From RYN-230 sp963782185 (GTDB lineage: Bacteria > Actinomycetota > Actinomycetes > Streptosporangiales > Streptosporangiaceae): a stretch of 64,000 nucleotides of DNA. Both the position numbers and the translations under genes were made by a program. Location of the stretch: assembly GCA_963782185.1 (NCBI GenBank), contig CAWAJB010000019.1, positions 447,133-511,132 of the forward strand, in the 5' to 3' direction. The notes beneath the pieces were generated by a model. That model was not told the origin of the DNA and did not search any database. It worked only from the letters and a program-made list of their open reading frames with translations. This document shows positions 1 to 8,322 of this stretch, one piece after another. Within the stretch, counting starts at the first letter, position 1. Each line of letters starts with the position of its first letter.

Positions 1-1542
1 GTCGAACAGGCGCGGCATCTCGGCGGCGGCGATCCCGGTGCCGGTGTCGCTGACCCGGAGCACCGCGCGGGACTCCTCGCCCGCAGGGACACGCCGATGG
101 TGCCGTCGAAGGTGAACTTCAGCGCGTTGCTCAGCAGGTTGAGGACGACCTTCTCCCACATCTCGCGGTCGACGTAGACCGGCTCAGGACAGCGGCGGGC
201 AGTCCACCTGGTAGGCCAGGCCGGCCCGCTCGATCGCCGAGCGGAAGACGCTGGCCAGCTCGGCGGTGAAGGCGGCGAGGTCGACCGGCTCGTAGCGGGC
301 CTGCATGCGGCCGGCCTCGATCCGGGAGAAGTCCAGCAGCGTGTTGACCAGCTTGCCCAGGCGCAGCGCCGTTGCGGTGGATGACCTCGAGTTCCTCCCG
401 CGCGGCCGGGTCCGCCGCGGCGGCCCCGGCCCGGAGCTCCTCCACCGGGCCCATGATCAGCGTGAGCGGGGTGCGGAACTCGTGGCTGACGTTGGAGAAG
501 AACGTGGTCTTGGCCCGGTCGAGCTCGGCCAGCTCCTCGGCGCGCCGCTGCTGGGCCTGGTAGGCGATCGCGCCGTTGACCAGGGCGGCGGTCTGCTGGG
601 CGACCAGGCTGAGGAACGACTCATAGGCTTCGTCCAGCGCGTGCCCGGCGCTGGCCGCGAGCACGATGACGCCGGTGGCCTGGCCGCCGGCCTCCCCCAC
701 CAGCGGGAGCACCCGGGCCTGGGCCGGCGGGGCCGGCCAGCCGCCGGACGGGCAGTTCCCCGAACCGGGCGGCGACGTCACTCACGGTCACCGGCTCGCC
801 GCTGCGCAGCACCTCCGCGACCGGCCAGCCGCCCGGCCCGGCCGGAAGCGGGACGGGAACGGCCTCATGCGGGGCACTGGTCAGCAGGACCGGCTCATCG
901 CCGCCGGGCCTGCGCAGGTAGATGGCGGCGAACGGGACATCCTGCCGGGCACGTTCCAGGGCCTTCACCACGAGCTGGCACGCCTCGGCCACGCTGCGCG
1001 CGCTGCCCGCCTGCGCGCCCAGGTCCTGCAGGGCGGCGAGCCGCCGCTCGCCGATGACCCGCTCGGTGGTGTCGCTGACCGCGGTGAACACCCCGCGCAC
1101 CACGCCGTCGTCGTCGTGCAGCGGGCTGTAGGAATAGGTCCAGTACGTCTCTTCCCAGTAGTCGTGCCGGTTCATCGGCAGGAGCAGGTCCTCAGACCAG
1201 GTCGCCTGCCCGCTGCTCATCACCGAGTCCAGCATCGGGCCCGACGACGTCCCAGATCTCCGGCCACACCGTCTCGCCCGGCTTGCCGAGGGCCGGGTGC
1301 TTGGTGCCGAGAAGCGGGAGGTACGCGTCGTTGTAGAGGAACCAGAGGTCCTTGCCCCACCACACGATCATCGGGAACCGGGAGGTAAGGCAGATCCGCC
1401 AGGCGGTGCGCAGGCCCGCCGGCCAGCCGCGGGGATCCCCCATCGCCGAGTCGGCCCAGGGATATGCGCGCGCACGCCGCGCCATCTCGCCGTCTCCCGG
1501 GAAGATCACGTCCGCGGGTTCGGCGGGCTCCCTACTGCTCAC
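1..1542 (-). pseudogene. PAS-GAF-HisKA-HATPase sensor histidine kinase, multiply frameshifted, runs off the window
   Basis: A membrane-free hybrid-type sensor kinase can be read only by changing frame. From the GTG at 1542 come a PAS domain (SRFPMIVWWGKDLWFLYNDA), a PAS/PAC end (GVFTAVSDTTERVIGE), a GAF domain (FAAIYLRRPG... GVIVLAASAG) and a HisKA H-box (FFSNVSHEFRTPLTLIMGP near 465-520), then an N-box (VVLNLLSNALKFTF near 110-160) and a G1 box (RVSDTGTGI near 25-55). The frame changes near 1236, 750, 369, 188 and 90, each explained by about one base, while the protein sequence on both sides stays conserved. Such kinases signal with SpoIIE-type phosphatases and STAS proteins, which follow next door. 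It is either a recently dead gene or a stretch of poor base calls. The C-terminus lies beyond base 1. Confidence 0.75.
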
Positions 1543-1703
1543 GGTGCCCCTCCTGGCCGCCGCCGGTGAAGGCCGACAAATCTCCCGGAAGAGTACCTGC
1601 TCCGGCCCATGGTCTGGGGATACTGGCGGTCCCGGGGTACAGCGCCGCACGCTACGATCGGGAGGCGAGCGCTAGCCCGGTGCCGGGAACGCGGGGAGGT
1701 TCC

Positions 1704-2075
1704 ATGACCGGGCAGGAACTGCAGGTCAGCTGGTCCGGCCGCCATGCCATCGTGACCATGCCCGAAGAGATCGACCTGGGCAATTCGGCGGAGGTCGGCG
1801 AGCAGCTGAAAACCGTGGCCGGGCAGTCCCCGGAGCTGGTCACGGCCGACCTGACCGGCACCGTCTTCTGCGACTCGGCCGGGGTTTACGTCCTCACCCG
1901 CGCGCACGAACTCGTGACCGCGGACGGCGGCGAGCTCCGTCTGGCCCTGGGCGACTCGCCCGTCGCCCGGATATTCCAGCTCACCGGCCTGGACAAGATC
2001 ATGCCGGTCTACCGTGACGTGCAGCAGTCGCGGGATACCCCGCGGGCTGGGCCTGCCCCGGAAGCGGGTGGCTGA
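1704..2075 (+). CDS. STAS-domain anti-sigma factor antagonist
   Basis: A 123-residue single-domain STAS protein. The ATG at 1704 is chosen because GGGGAGG sits 5-12 bases upstream; longer in-frame starts lack this. The core motif DLTGTVFCDSAGVYVLTRAH holds the serine that RsbW-type kinases phosphorylate (DSAG). Proteins of this family bind an anti-sigma kinase when unphosphorylated and so release the sigma factor. The last 77 bases overlap the 3' end of the convergent phosphatase/kinase gene, an arrangement that suggests the two proteins are partners. Function by family is firm; the pairing is inferred from position. Confidence 0.88.
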   Translation: MTGQELQVSWSGRHAIVTMPEEIDLGNSAEVGEQLKTVAGQSPELVTADLTGTVFCDSAGVYVLTRAHELVTADGGELRLALGDSPVARIFQLTGLDKIMPVYRDVQQSRDTPRAGPAPEAGG

Positions 2076-3336
2076 GGCTCCGGCTCAGGGTCACCGTCGT
2101 CCCTTCCGGGCCCGGGGCGATATCCAGTTCGTCGGCGGCCTGCCTGATGACCAGCAGCCCCTGCCCGCCCGGCCACCTCCGGCCGGTGTCCGGGGGTTGC
2201 GGCGCCCGCCACCGCCCGCGGTCGCTCACCTGGATCACCGCCCGGCCGGTATCGTCCAGCGCAGCGCGCACCGTGATCACGGCGGGTCCCGTCGCGGGCC
2301 GGCCGTGCACGACCGCGTTCACGGCGGCCTCCCAGACGGCCAGCTCGACGTCGGTGCGGTCCGACGCCGAGGCCCCGAGCTCGCGCAGCCAGCCGCGGAG
2401 CCGGGTCCGCAGCCCGCGCAGCGCCAGCGGGTCGGCGGGCAGGTCCATGGACCAGCCGCCGGCCGGGGCCTGGGGCCGGTAGGCGGCGAGCACGGTCGCT
2501 GGCCCGCCACCCTGGCCGGGGGTGAGCGCGGCCAGCACCTCCGGGCCCACCCGGTCGGCCAGCTCAGCGGCGCCCCCGGGGGCCGGGGCGGCCAGCAGGG
2601 ACGAGGCCGTGGCAGCCGCCCGCGCGGCGGTTTCCGGGGAGGCGTCCCCGCCGCGGGGGCCGTCCCCGCCCGGGGAAACCTCACCGGCCGGGAATGCGGC
2701 CGGCCCGTAGTACAGCAGCAGCACCGCATCGGAGGGCAGCACGGCGGTCCCGGCCTCGCGCTGCCCGGCACCGGGACCGGGGGAACCGGGAGCAGGGGAA
2801 CCGGGTGACCCGGGGCCGGGCGACCCGCGGGCGGGCGTGGCCAGGTGCCCGTTGGTCCCGGCGGCCGTGCACACCACCGGCCGTGGCTGGCCCATGGCGG
2901 CGTACCGCAGGTCCCCCGTCTCCGGGGTCAGCAGCGCGACACAGGCTGTGGCCCGGTGGACGGCCCGCGACCCGGCCGTGGCGGCAGCCAGCCAGTCCAG
3001 CGCCTCCGCCGGGGCCGCACCGCCACGCAGCAGTTCCCGGAGACTGGCCCGCAACCGCAGCGCGGCCGGCCCGATCAGCCCGCCCGGCCCGATCAGCCCG
3101 CCCGGCCCGACAGCGCGGGCGAGAACCAGCGCGCTCACGCCGCCCGGCAGTGCCAGCACGTCGAGCCAGTCACCTTCCGTCCCCGGTCCCCCGGCGGCGG
3201 GCAGGCGGCAGGCTGACACCCGCAGCCGCGGCAGTACCGGCAGCGCGCGCGGGAACAGTGGGTCGGGAAAGCGTGCTTCCGGCGACCGGGCAGCGGGATC
3301 CGGCGGCAAGGGTTCCCCGCCGGAGTCCTCTGGCAT
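1999..3336 (-). CDS. SpoIIE-like phosphatase fused to RsbW-like ATP-binding (anti-sigma) domain
   Basis: A 445-residue protein with ATG at 3336 behind GGGGAGCG. Residues about 30-290 resemble a PP2C/SpoIIE phosphatase (WLDVLALPGGVSALVLARAVG, AVHRATACVALLTPETGDLR, AVLLLYYGPAAF), but the metal-binding aspartates usual in active enzymes are hard to find, so catalysis is doubtful. A Gly/Pro-rich linker (about 175-200) separates subregions. Residues 320-430 form an HATPase domain with N-box ELAVWEAAVNAVVHG, VSDRGRW and GGQGLLVIRQAADEL. This layout acts in partner-switching control of sigma factors. It converges on and overlaps the STAS gene. A regulatory rather than catalytic phosphatase domain is an inference. 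Confidence 0.82.
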   Translation of the reverse strand: MPEDSGGEPLPPDPAARSPEARFPDPLFPRALPVLPRLRVSACRLPAAGGPGTEGDWLDVLALPGGVSALVLARAVGPGGLIGPGGLIGPAALRLRASLRELLRGGAAPAEALDWLAAATAGSRAVHRATACVALLTPETGDLRYAAMGQPRPVVCTAAGTNGHLATPARGSPGPGSPGSPAPGSPGPGAGQREAGTAVLPSDAVLLLYYGPAAFPAGEVSPGGDGPRGGDASPETAARAAATASSLLAAPAPGGAAELADRVGPEVLAALTPGQGGGPATVLAAYRPQAPAGGWSMDLPADPLALRGLRTRLRGWLRELGASASDRTDVELAVWEAAVNAVVHGRPATGPAVITVRAALDDTGRAVIQVSDRGRWRAPQPPDTGRRWPGGQGLLVIRQAADELDIAPGPEGTTVTLSRSLSHPLPGQAQPAGYPATAARHGRPA

Positions 3337-3604
3337 GCCTGCGCTCCCCGAGCGTCGCTCTTGAGCTTCCTGGCCGGTGGCTACCCCGAATCAGGGGCCC
3401 GAATCACGGGCCTTTCCCGGGCCCGCCCGCACCGCCGGCCCGGCGCAGGCCGCGGGCCGGCTGAACTGGCCGCCGGTCCCGCCCGTCATAAGGGGTAAAG
3501 CCGGGCTTTCCGGGGATCCGGACCGGCCCCCGCCACCCGGCGCCGCGAACGCGGTGGCGACCCCACCCGGGTGGCTCCCCTCTGCGGACGATAGGACACT
3601 GCCG

Positions 3605-4030
3605 ATGTCGCTTGCTGCCCTGTTTTCCTGGCTGATCACCGCCGGCGGCGGACTCTACCTGCTGACGATCTGGCTCATCGAGTACGACCACGAGTTCCAG
3701 TCCGGCGCGGCCACCCGGCTCCCGGTGCCGGTCATCAGCGCGCACGCGCTGCTGGCCATCACCGGCCTCGGCCTGTGGGGCTACTTCCTGCTCAGCGACT
3801 CCACGCGGCTCGCCTGGGCCGCGGTAGCGCTCCTCGCCGTCGTCGCCACCCTGGGGCTGATCATGGCGTCCCGCTGGATCGTGGTGCACCGGACCCACCG
3901 CACCCCGCGGCTGGCCGTCGCCGCCACCGGCGCGCATAGTGCACCTGGCGGCCTCTTCAACACCTCCGCAACGGACCCGGCCGGTGCTGGCCGGGACGCC
4001 CGGGCGGGCGGCCACATCACGCTCGCCTGA
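3605..4030 (+). CDS. Small integral membrane protein, unknown function
   Basis: The likely ATG is 3605, giving 141 residues that begin directly with a hydrophobic helix (MSLAALFSWLITAGGGLYLL). An open frame extends upstream to 3377, but that part is Pro/Gly-rich and lacks a ribosome site. Three membrane segments are visible (about residues 5-25, 43-62 and 68-88), followed by a basic cytoplasmic stretch (RWIVVHRTHRTPR) and a low-complexity tail. No catalytic motif is seen and the family is not recognised. It runs convergently toward the enolase gene, with a strong hairpin between the two stops. Confidence 0.65.
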   Translation: MSLAALFSWLITAGGGLYLLTIWLIEYDHEFQSGAATRLPVPVISAHALLAITGLGLWGYFLLSDSTRLAWAAVALLAVVATLGLIMASRWIVVHRTHRTPRLAVAATGAHSAPGGLFNTSATDPAGAGRDARAGGHITLA

Positions 4031-4059
4031 GCACGGTGCCGCGGCCCGGCACCGTGCTC
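4029..4059. terminator. Bidirectional hairpin terminator between convergent genes
   Basis: A perfect 13-bp inverted repeat (GAGCACGGTGCCG with loop CGGCC) starts at the stop codon of the membrane-protein gene and ends 16 bases before the enolase stop. There is no U tract, as is usual in actinobacteria. It is placed to end transcripts from both sides. Confidence 0.75.
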
Positions 4060-4075
4060 ATGAGCCGTCCGGCGA

Positions 4076-5344
4076 TCAGGTCATGCCGTAGCGCAGGTCC
4101 GGGGTGGTGGCGGCGATCTCGATCAGGCGGTTGTACTTGGCGGTCCGCTCGCCCCGGGCCGGCGCACCGGACTTGAGGCGACCGGAGCCGGTCCCGACGG
4201 CCAGGTCGGCGATGAAGGAATCCTCGGTCTCCCCGGAGCGGTGCGACACGAACTGCCGGTACCCCCCGCGGCGGCACACCGCCATAGCCTCCAGCGTCTC
4301 GGTGACCGTGCCGATCTGGTTGAGCTTGATCAAAGCCGAGTTCGCGATGCCGCGCTCGATGGCGCTGGCGATGATGGCCGGGTTGGTGCAGAAGTTGTCG
4401 TCACCGACCAGTTCCACGGTGTCGCCGAGCCGGGCGGTGAGCGCGATCCACCCCTCGTCGTCGTCCTCGCCGAGGCCGTCCTCGATCGAGGACACCGGGA
4501 ACGCGTCGGTGATGGCGGCCAGCCGGTCGATGAGATCGCCCGTGCTCAGCGGGACCCCGGACACCAGGTAGGTGCCGTCGGCCTGGCGGAACTCCGACGC
4601 GGCCAGGTCCAGGGCGATGCTGACCCCACCCCGGCCGGCCTGGTACCCGGCGCGGCCGATGGCCCCGGCCAGCAGCCGCAGCACCTCTTCCGGCTCGCGG
4701 ATCTCCGGGGCGAACCCGCCCTCATCCCCGAGTCCGGTGGACAGTTTGCGCTCGGTGAGCTCGCGGCGCAGGGCCGCGTACACCTCGGCGCCGGCCCGGA
4801 CCGCCTCGGCCATGGACGGGGCGCCCAGCGGCGCGACCATGAACTCCTGGAAGTCGAGCTCGTTGGGCGCGTGGACCCCGCCGTTGAGCACGTTGAAGTG
4901 CGGCACCGGCAGGGACGGGGAGACCCCGTCCGGCTTCAGCCAGTGCCACAGCGGGACGCCCGCCGAGGCGGCCAGCGCCCGGGCCAGCGCCATCGACACG
5001 CCGACCAGCGCGTTGGCGCCGAGCCTGCTCTTGTCCGGGGTCCCGTCGAGATCGATCATGGCCTGGTCCGCCTCGGCCAGCCCGGCCCACGTCCGGCCCT
5101 GCAGCAGGCTGGCCAGGTCGGTGTTCACCGCGCTGACCGCGCCGAGCACTCCCTTGCCCTCGTAACGGGCCGGGTCACCGTCGCGGCGTTCCATGGCCTC
5201 CCCCGACCCGGTCGAGGCGCCCGACGGCACCCCCGCCCGGGCGATCGTCCCGTCCCCCAGCCGCACCGTCACGGCCACCGTGGGCCGCCCGCGCGAGTCC
5301 AGGATCTCCAGCGCAGACAGCTCTGCGACGTCAAAACCCGCCAT
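4076..5344 (-). CDS. eno: Enolase (phosphopyruvate hydratase)
   Basis: A 422-residue, full-length enolase that interconverts 2-phosphoglycerate and phosphoenolpyruvate in glycolysis. Visible landmarks are LDSRGRPTVAV (N-terminus), SGASTG loop, FNVLNGGVHAPNELDFQEFM, GDEGGFAP, SSIEDGLGEDD (Mg ligands), GDDNFCTNP, LIKLNQIGTVTETL (catalytic Lys) and FVSHRSGETED. ATG 5344 follows AGGAGA. The usual actinobacterial SGASTG-x-x-EA-x-ELRDG reads SGASTGSGEAMERRDG here, and GDDLFVTN reads GDDNFCTN, so this may be a second, divergent enolase. The neighbours also differ from the typical eno-septum-gene cluster. Catalytic residues appear complete. Confidence 0.95.
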   Translation of the reverse strand: MAGFDVAELSALEILDSRGRPTVAVTVRLGDGTIARAGVPSGASTGSGEAMERRDGDPARYEGKGVLGAVSAVNTDLASLLQGRTWAGLAEADQAMIDLDGTPDKSRLGANALVGVSMALARALAASAGVPLWHWLKPDGVSPSLPVPHFNVLNGGVHAPNELDFQEFMVAPLGAPSMAEAVRAGAEVYAALRRELTERKLSTGLGDEGGFAPEIREPEEVLRLLAGAIGRAGYQAGRGGVSIALDLAASEFRQADGTYLVSGVPLSTGDLIDRLAAITDAFPVSSIEDGLGEDDDEGWIALTARLGDTVELVGDDNFCTNPAIIASAIERGIANSALIKLNQIGTVTETLEAMAVCRRGGYRQFVSHRSGETEDSFIADLAVGTGSGRLKSGAPARGERTAKYNRLIEIAATTPDLRYGMT

Positions 5345-5509
5345 CGTCTTCTCCTACGTGCCGATCGGGTGTGGTCCCGCGGCCTGACCCGGCCGCAGCC
5401 GCGCCGCGGCCGGGGATATCCGCTGTCTCCACTCTCGCCACCCGCACCACCCGGCATCAGGGCCAAAGGCCCCGGATCGGGGGGCCGATACCAGCCGCGG
5501 GCCCTCTTT

Positions 5510-5584
5510 TTTCCGCTGGGCGCGACACCCCGCCTTTCCGCTGGGCGCGACACCCCGCCTTTCCGCTGGGCGCGACACCCCGCG
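5510..5584. repeat. 25-bp tandem repeat, three copies
   Basis: Units at 5510-5534, 5535-5559 and 5560-5584 are identical except at the final base. Each begins TTTCCGCTGGGCGCGACACC. The array lies in the 409-bp divergent intergenic region between eno and the aldolase, so copy number could affect either promoter. No dyad is obvious within a unit. Confidence 0.9.
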
Positions 5585-5753
5585 GCCTGGGGGGTGCGTG
5601 GCGGGGGACGGTTTTCGTTGCGGCGACTGAAGCGGGAGGTGCTGCCGCCGCGGCCGGGCGGCGGCGGGACCCTCGCGGGGCGCATCCGTCCCTGCTTAAC
5701 TCAGGACATACGTCTCACAGCGGACGCGGTGGGCCCCGACCCCGAGGAGACTC

Positions 5754-6471
5754 ATGAGCGACGACATCCGGTCCCTGGTGGCCACCGCGTCACGGATCCT
5801 GGCCGCGGCCGGTCAGGGCGACCTGATCTGGGGTCACGCATCGGCCCGCGATCCGGACGGCCACGGCGTGTGGCTGAAGTCCGCCCAATGGGGGCTGGAG
5901 GAGACAACCCCGGACCGGGTGCACCTGGTCAGCGAGGACGGGCAGGTCCTGGAGGGCGACGGGCAGCGGCACAGCGAATACCCCATCCACACCGAGGTCA
6001 TGATCGCGCGGCCCGACGTCGGCGGCGTGGTGCACACCCATCCCCCGCACGCGGTCGCGCTGGCTGCGACGGGCCAGGCGCTCCGGCCGGTCAGCCACGC
6101 CGCGAACTTCTTCGTGCCGCCGGAGGTGCCGCGCTTCACCGGGACCGGCGACCTGATCCTGAGCCGGGACCTCGGCCGGGAGGTCGCGGCCGGCACTAGG
6201 GTCCGCGCCCGCGTTATTCCTGGTCAACCACGGCATCGTCACCGTCGGCCCGGATCTGCGGACCGCCACGGTCGCCGCTGTCCTGCTGGAGCGGGCTTGC
6301 GCCCAGCAGATGCTGACCCACGCGTTCGGCGGATGGCCCACCTGGTCCGGGCCCGGGGAGTCACGGTCCAAGCGGCGCAACATTTACCCCGACGGCTCGG
6401 TGCGGGCGGTCTGGGACTACCTGGAGCGGTCGCTCGGCCCGGTCCGCCCCGGTCCGCCAGCCGGTCCGTGA
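5754..6471 (+). pseudogene. Class II aldolase/adducin family protein, one-base frameshift
   Basis: The start ATG 5754 follows GAGGAG. The first 145 residues contain the class II aldolase zinc-site pattern (GHASARDP, then VVHTHPPHAVALAA with the two histidines). At 6189-6193 one extra G or C breaks the frame; removing it restores ALGSAPALFLVNHGIVTVGP, which carries the third zinc histidine, and runs to TGA 6469-6471 for about 238 residues. Relatives act as fuculose-phosphate aldolases or ribulose-phosphate epimerases; the substrate is not predictable here. The frameshift lies in a G/C run, so a base-call error is plausible. Confidence 0.8.
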
Positions 6472-6528
6472 TCCTGCCAGGCGGGCCCGCCGCGCCGCGC
6501 GGCGGGGCACGGCCCGGCGATGAGCGGG

Positions 6529-7695
6529 CTAGCCGCGGCCTGCCTGGTGCTCCGGCGCGCGCGGGTGCGGGAAATCGGGCGAACGATGCTGGAAGGACAG
6601 GATGCGCGGGTTGAGGATGACCCCGTCGCGGATCTCGATGGCCCGCCGGATCGTATGGTCCGCGTCCCACGCCGCGGGGCCGGTGAGCACCGGGCCCAGG
6701 TGCGGAAGCAGGGCCCCGCTTATCTCCCAGGTGGAGGAGTTCCACAGGTACGACGGGCTGTGGTCCACGGCGTAATAGAAAACGTTGTCGCCGGCCGTGA
6801 TCATGGGCTCGGCGAAGCTGGTGGGGCGCGCCCAGCTGAAGCCCATGCCCTCGTCGCAGGACACGTCCACGATCAGGCTGCCGCGCGCGAAGGAGCCCAG
6901 CTCGGCGGCGGTAACGAACATCAGCGGCGCGTCGGTGTCCTGCAGCACGCAGTTGACCACGATGTCGTGCCCGGCGAGGAAGGCCGCCAGCGGTACCCGG
7001 CCGGTGTCAGGCAGGGCGTGGCAGCGGCTGGGGTCGCCGGCGTCCTGCTCGAAGCGCACCATGCGGGCCGAGTGGATCGGTGAGGCGACCGCGTTGATGT
7101 CGCGATGGGTCAGGACGTCAACGTCGTTCACGCCGTGCGCGTTGAGGGCGGTCACCGCCCCGCGGCCGGTGGCGCCGAAGCTGATGACCGCCGCCCGGAG
7201 CCGGCGGCCGTATTCACCCGTCGTCCCGATGAGCTCGAGGGCATGCAGCACCGAGCAGTAACCGGCCAGTTCGTTGTTCTTGTGAAAGACATGCAGGCCG
7301 AACGAGCCGTCGGCATTCCAGTAGTTCATCGCCTCAAAGGCAATCAGGGTCAGCCGCCGGTCGATGCCCAGCTGGGTGATCTCCTCGTCCTGAACACAGT
7401 GTGGCCAGCCCCACAGGACCTGCCCCTCCCGCATCTGCGCGAGGTCCGCGGGCTGCGGCTTGGGCAGCAGGACGACATCGCATTCCTCGAGGAGTTCGTC
7501 GCGGGTCCGGAACCCGCCCACGAACGGGGCCAGCTGATCGTCGGGCACGCCGAACCGCTCGCCGTAGCCACGCTCGAGGTAGAGACGGTCACGAAGTCCG
7601 GGATCGATCCGCTCGACGTGCAGCGGATGGATGGCGAGCCGCCGCTCGTTCTCCTTCCGTGACCGCGCTATCACTCCGAGGCTGAGCTGTTCCAC
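6529..7695 (-). CDS. Alanine dehydrogenase / N5-(carboxyethyl)ornithine synthase-like oxidoreductase
   Basis: A 388-residue protein of the AlaDH/PNT superfamily. The N-terminal catalytic part shows SRKENERRLAIHP (substrate-binding Arg/Lys region), DVVLLPKP and FEAMNYW. The Rossmann part shows AAVISFGATGRGAVTALNAHG and VNCVLQD. The family reduces an imine formed from pyruvate and an amino group, or catalyses the reverse, with NAD(P)H. The divergent N-terminus is closer to carboxyethyl-ornithine synthases than to classical Ald, so the exact substrate is open. The GTG start at 7695 follows GGGAG. A tandem repeat array lies directly upstream. Confidence 0.75.
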   Translation of the reverse strand: MEQLSLGVIARSRKENERRLAIHPLHVERIDPGLRDRLYLERGYGERFGVPDDQLAPFVGGFRTRDELLEECDVVLLPKPQPADLAQMREGQVLWGWPHCVQDEEITQLGIDRRLTLIAFEAMNYWNADGSFGLHVFHKNNELAGYCSVLHALELIGTTGEYGRRLRAAVISFGATGRGAVTALNAHGVNDVDVLTHRDINAVASPIHSARMVRFEQDAGDPSRCHALPDTGRVPLAAFLAGHDIVVNCVLQDTDAPLMFVTAAELGSFARGSLIVDVSCDEGMGFSWARPTSFAEPMITAGDNVFYYAVDHSPSYLWNSSTWEISGALLPHLGPVLTGPAAWDADHTIRRAIEIRDGVILNPRILSFQHRSPDFPHPRAPEHQAGRG

Positions 7696-7710
7696 GCGCG
7701 CTCCCTTACT

Positions 7711-7790
7711 CGAGGCCGGCCACGCTCAAGACCGGCCCCACTCGACGCCGGCCCCTCTCAAGGCCGGCCCCACTCAAGGCCGACCCCTGC
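7711..7790. repeat. 16-bp degenerate tandem repeat, five copies
   Basis: Five consecutive 16-base units follow the pattern C(A/G)AGGCCGGCCCCACT with one to four changes each, starting at 7711, 7727, 7743, 7759 and 7775. Each contains a GCCGGC-type palindromic core. The array spans the leader/promoter region of the dehydrogenase gene starting at 7695. Confidence 0.85.
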
Positions 7791-7881
7791 GAGATTATGC
7801 GCGGTTCCCGTCCGGCGCGCGGTGCAGGCGCACCGCCCGCAAGCCCGCCCGGTGCACATCGAGGGTCGCGGCGCAGCGGTT

Positions 7882-8280
7882 TCAGGTGGTTGCTCCCGAG
7901 CGGGCCGGTTCCCGGGACAAGATGCAGAACTCGTTGCCCTCGGGATCGGCGAGCGTGATCCAGCCGCTGCCATCGGGCCGCCGGTGGTCGGCCAGCTGCG
8001 ATGCGCCAAGCGCGAGGAGCCGCTCGGTCTCCTGCTCCCGGGTACGGTCCGCCGGCCGCAGGTCCAGGTGGACCCGGTTCTTCACCACCTTGCCGCCGTC
8101 GGGGACGGTGATGAAGAGCAGGAGCTGGCTCCGGTCACGCGACATGATCAGGCATTCCTCGTGCCCCGGCTCGTTCGGGTCGTCAGGGTCCTCCATGAAG
8201 TCCAGCACCTGGGACCAGAAGACCGACTGCGCGTAGGCGTCCACGGCGTCGAACGAGGTATGCGATATGCGGCTGGTCAT
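7882..8280 (-). CDS. VOC (glyoxalase/bleomycin-resistance) superfamily protein
   Basis: A 132-residue protein starting at ATG 8280 (MTSRISHTSFDAVD). The fold signature is a pair of beta-alpha-beta-beta-beta units: N-terminal FWSQVLDF, central NRVHLDLRPADRTREQETERLLALGA and C-terminal WITLADPEGNEFCIL. Proteins of this subgroup (Glyoxalase_6 type) are often of unknown role; some bind or modify small toxic molecules. Potential metal ligands are the histidine of VHLDL and the glutamate of GNEF. It lies upstream of the aldo/keto reductase gene on the same strand, with 42 bases between the two; a joint role is not evident. Confidence 0.85.
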   Translation of the reverse strand: MTSRISHTSFDAVDAYAQSVFWSQVLDFMEDPDDPNEPGHEECLIMSRDRSQLLLFITVPDGGKVVKNRVHLDLRPADRTREQETERLLALGASQLADHRRPDGSGWITLADPEGNEFCILSREPARSGATT

Positions 8281-8322
8281 GGCTGCAGCTTTGATGGCCA
8301 CGGGGGTGACGTCAACCCGTTT

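Noticed and set aside
4241..6199. Long plus-strand open frame of 652 codons across the enolase gene
   Set aside because: It is the antisense shadow of the enolase, with Arg/Pro-rich low-complexity content and no homology.
5510..7790. CRISPR array from the 25-bp and 16-bp repeats
   Set aside because: The repeats are directly adjacent with no spacers and no cas genes are present.
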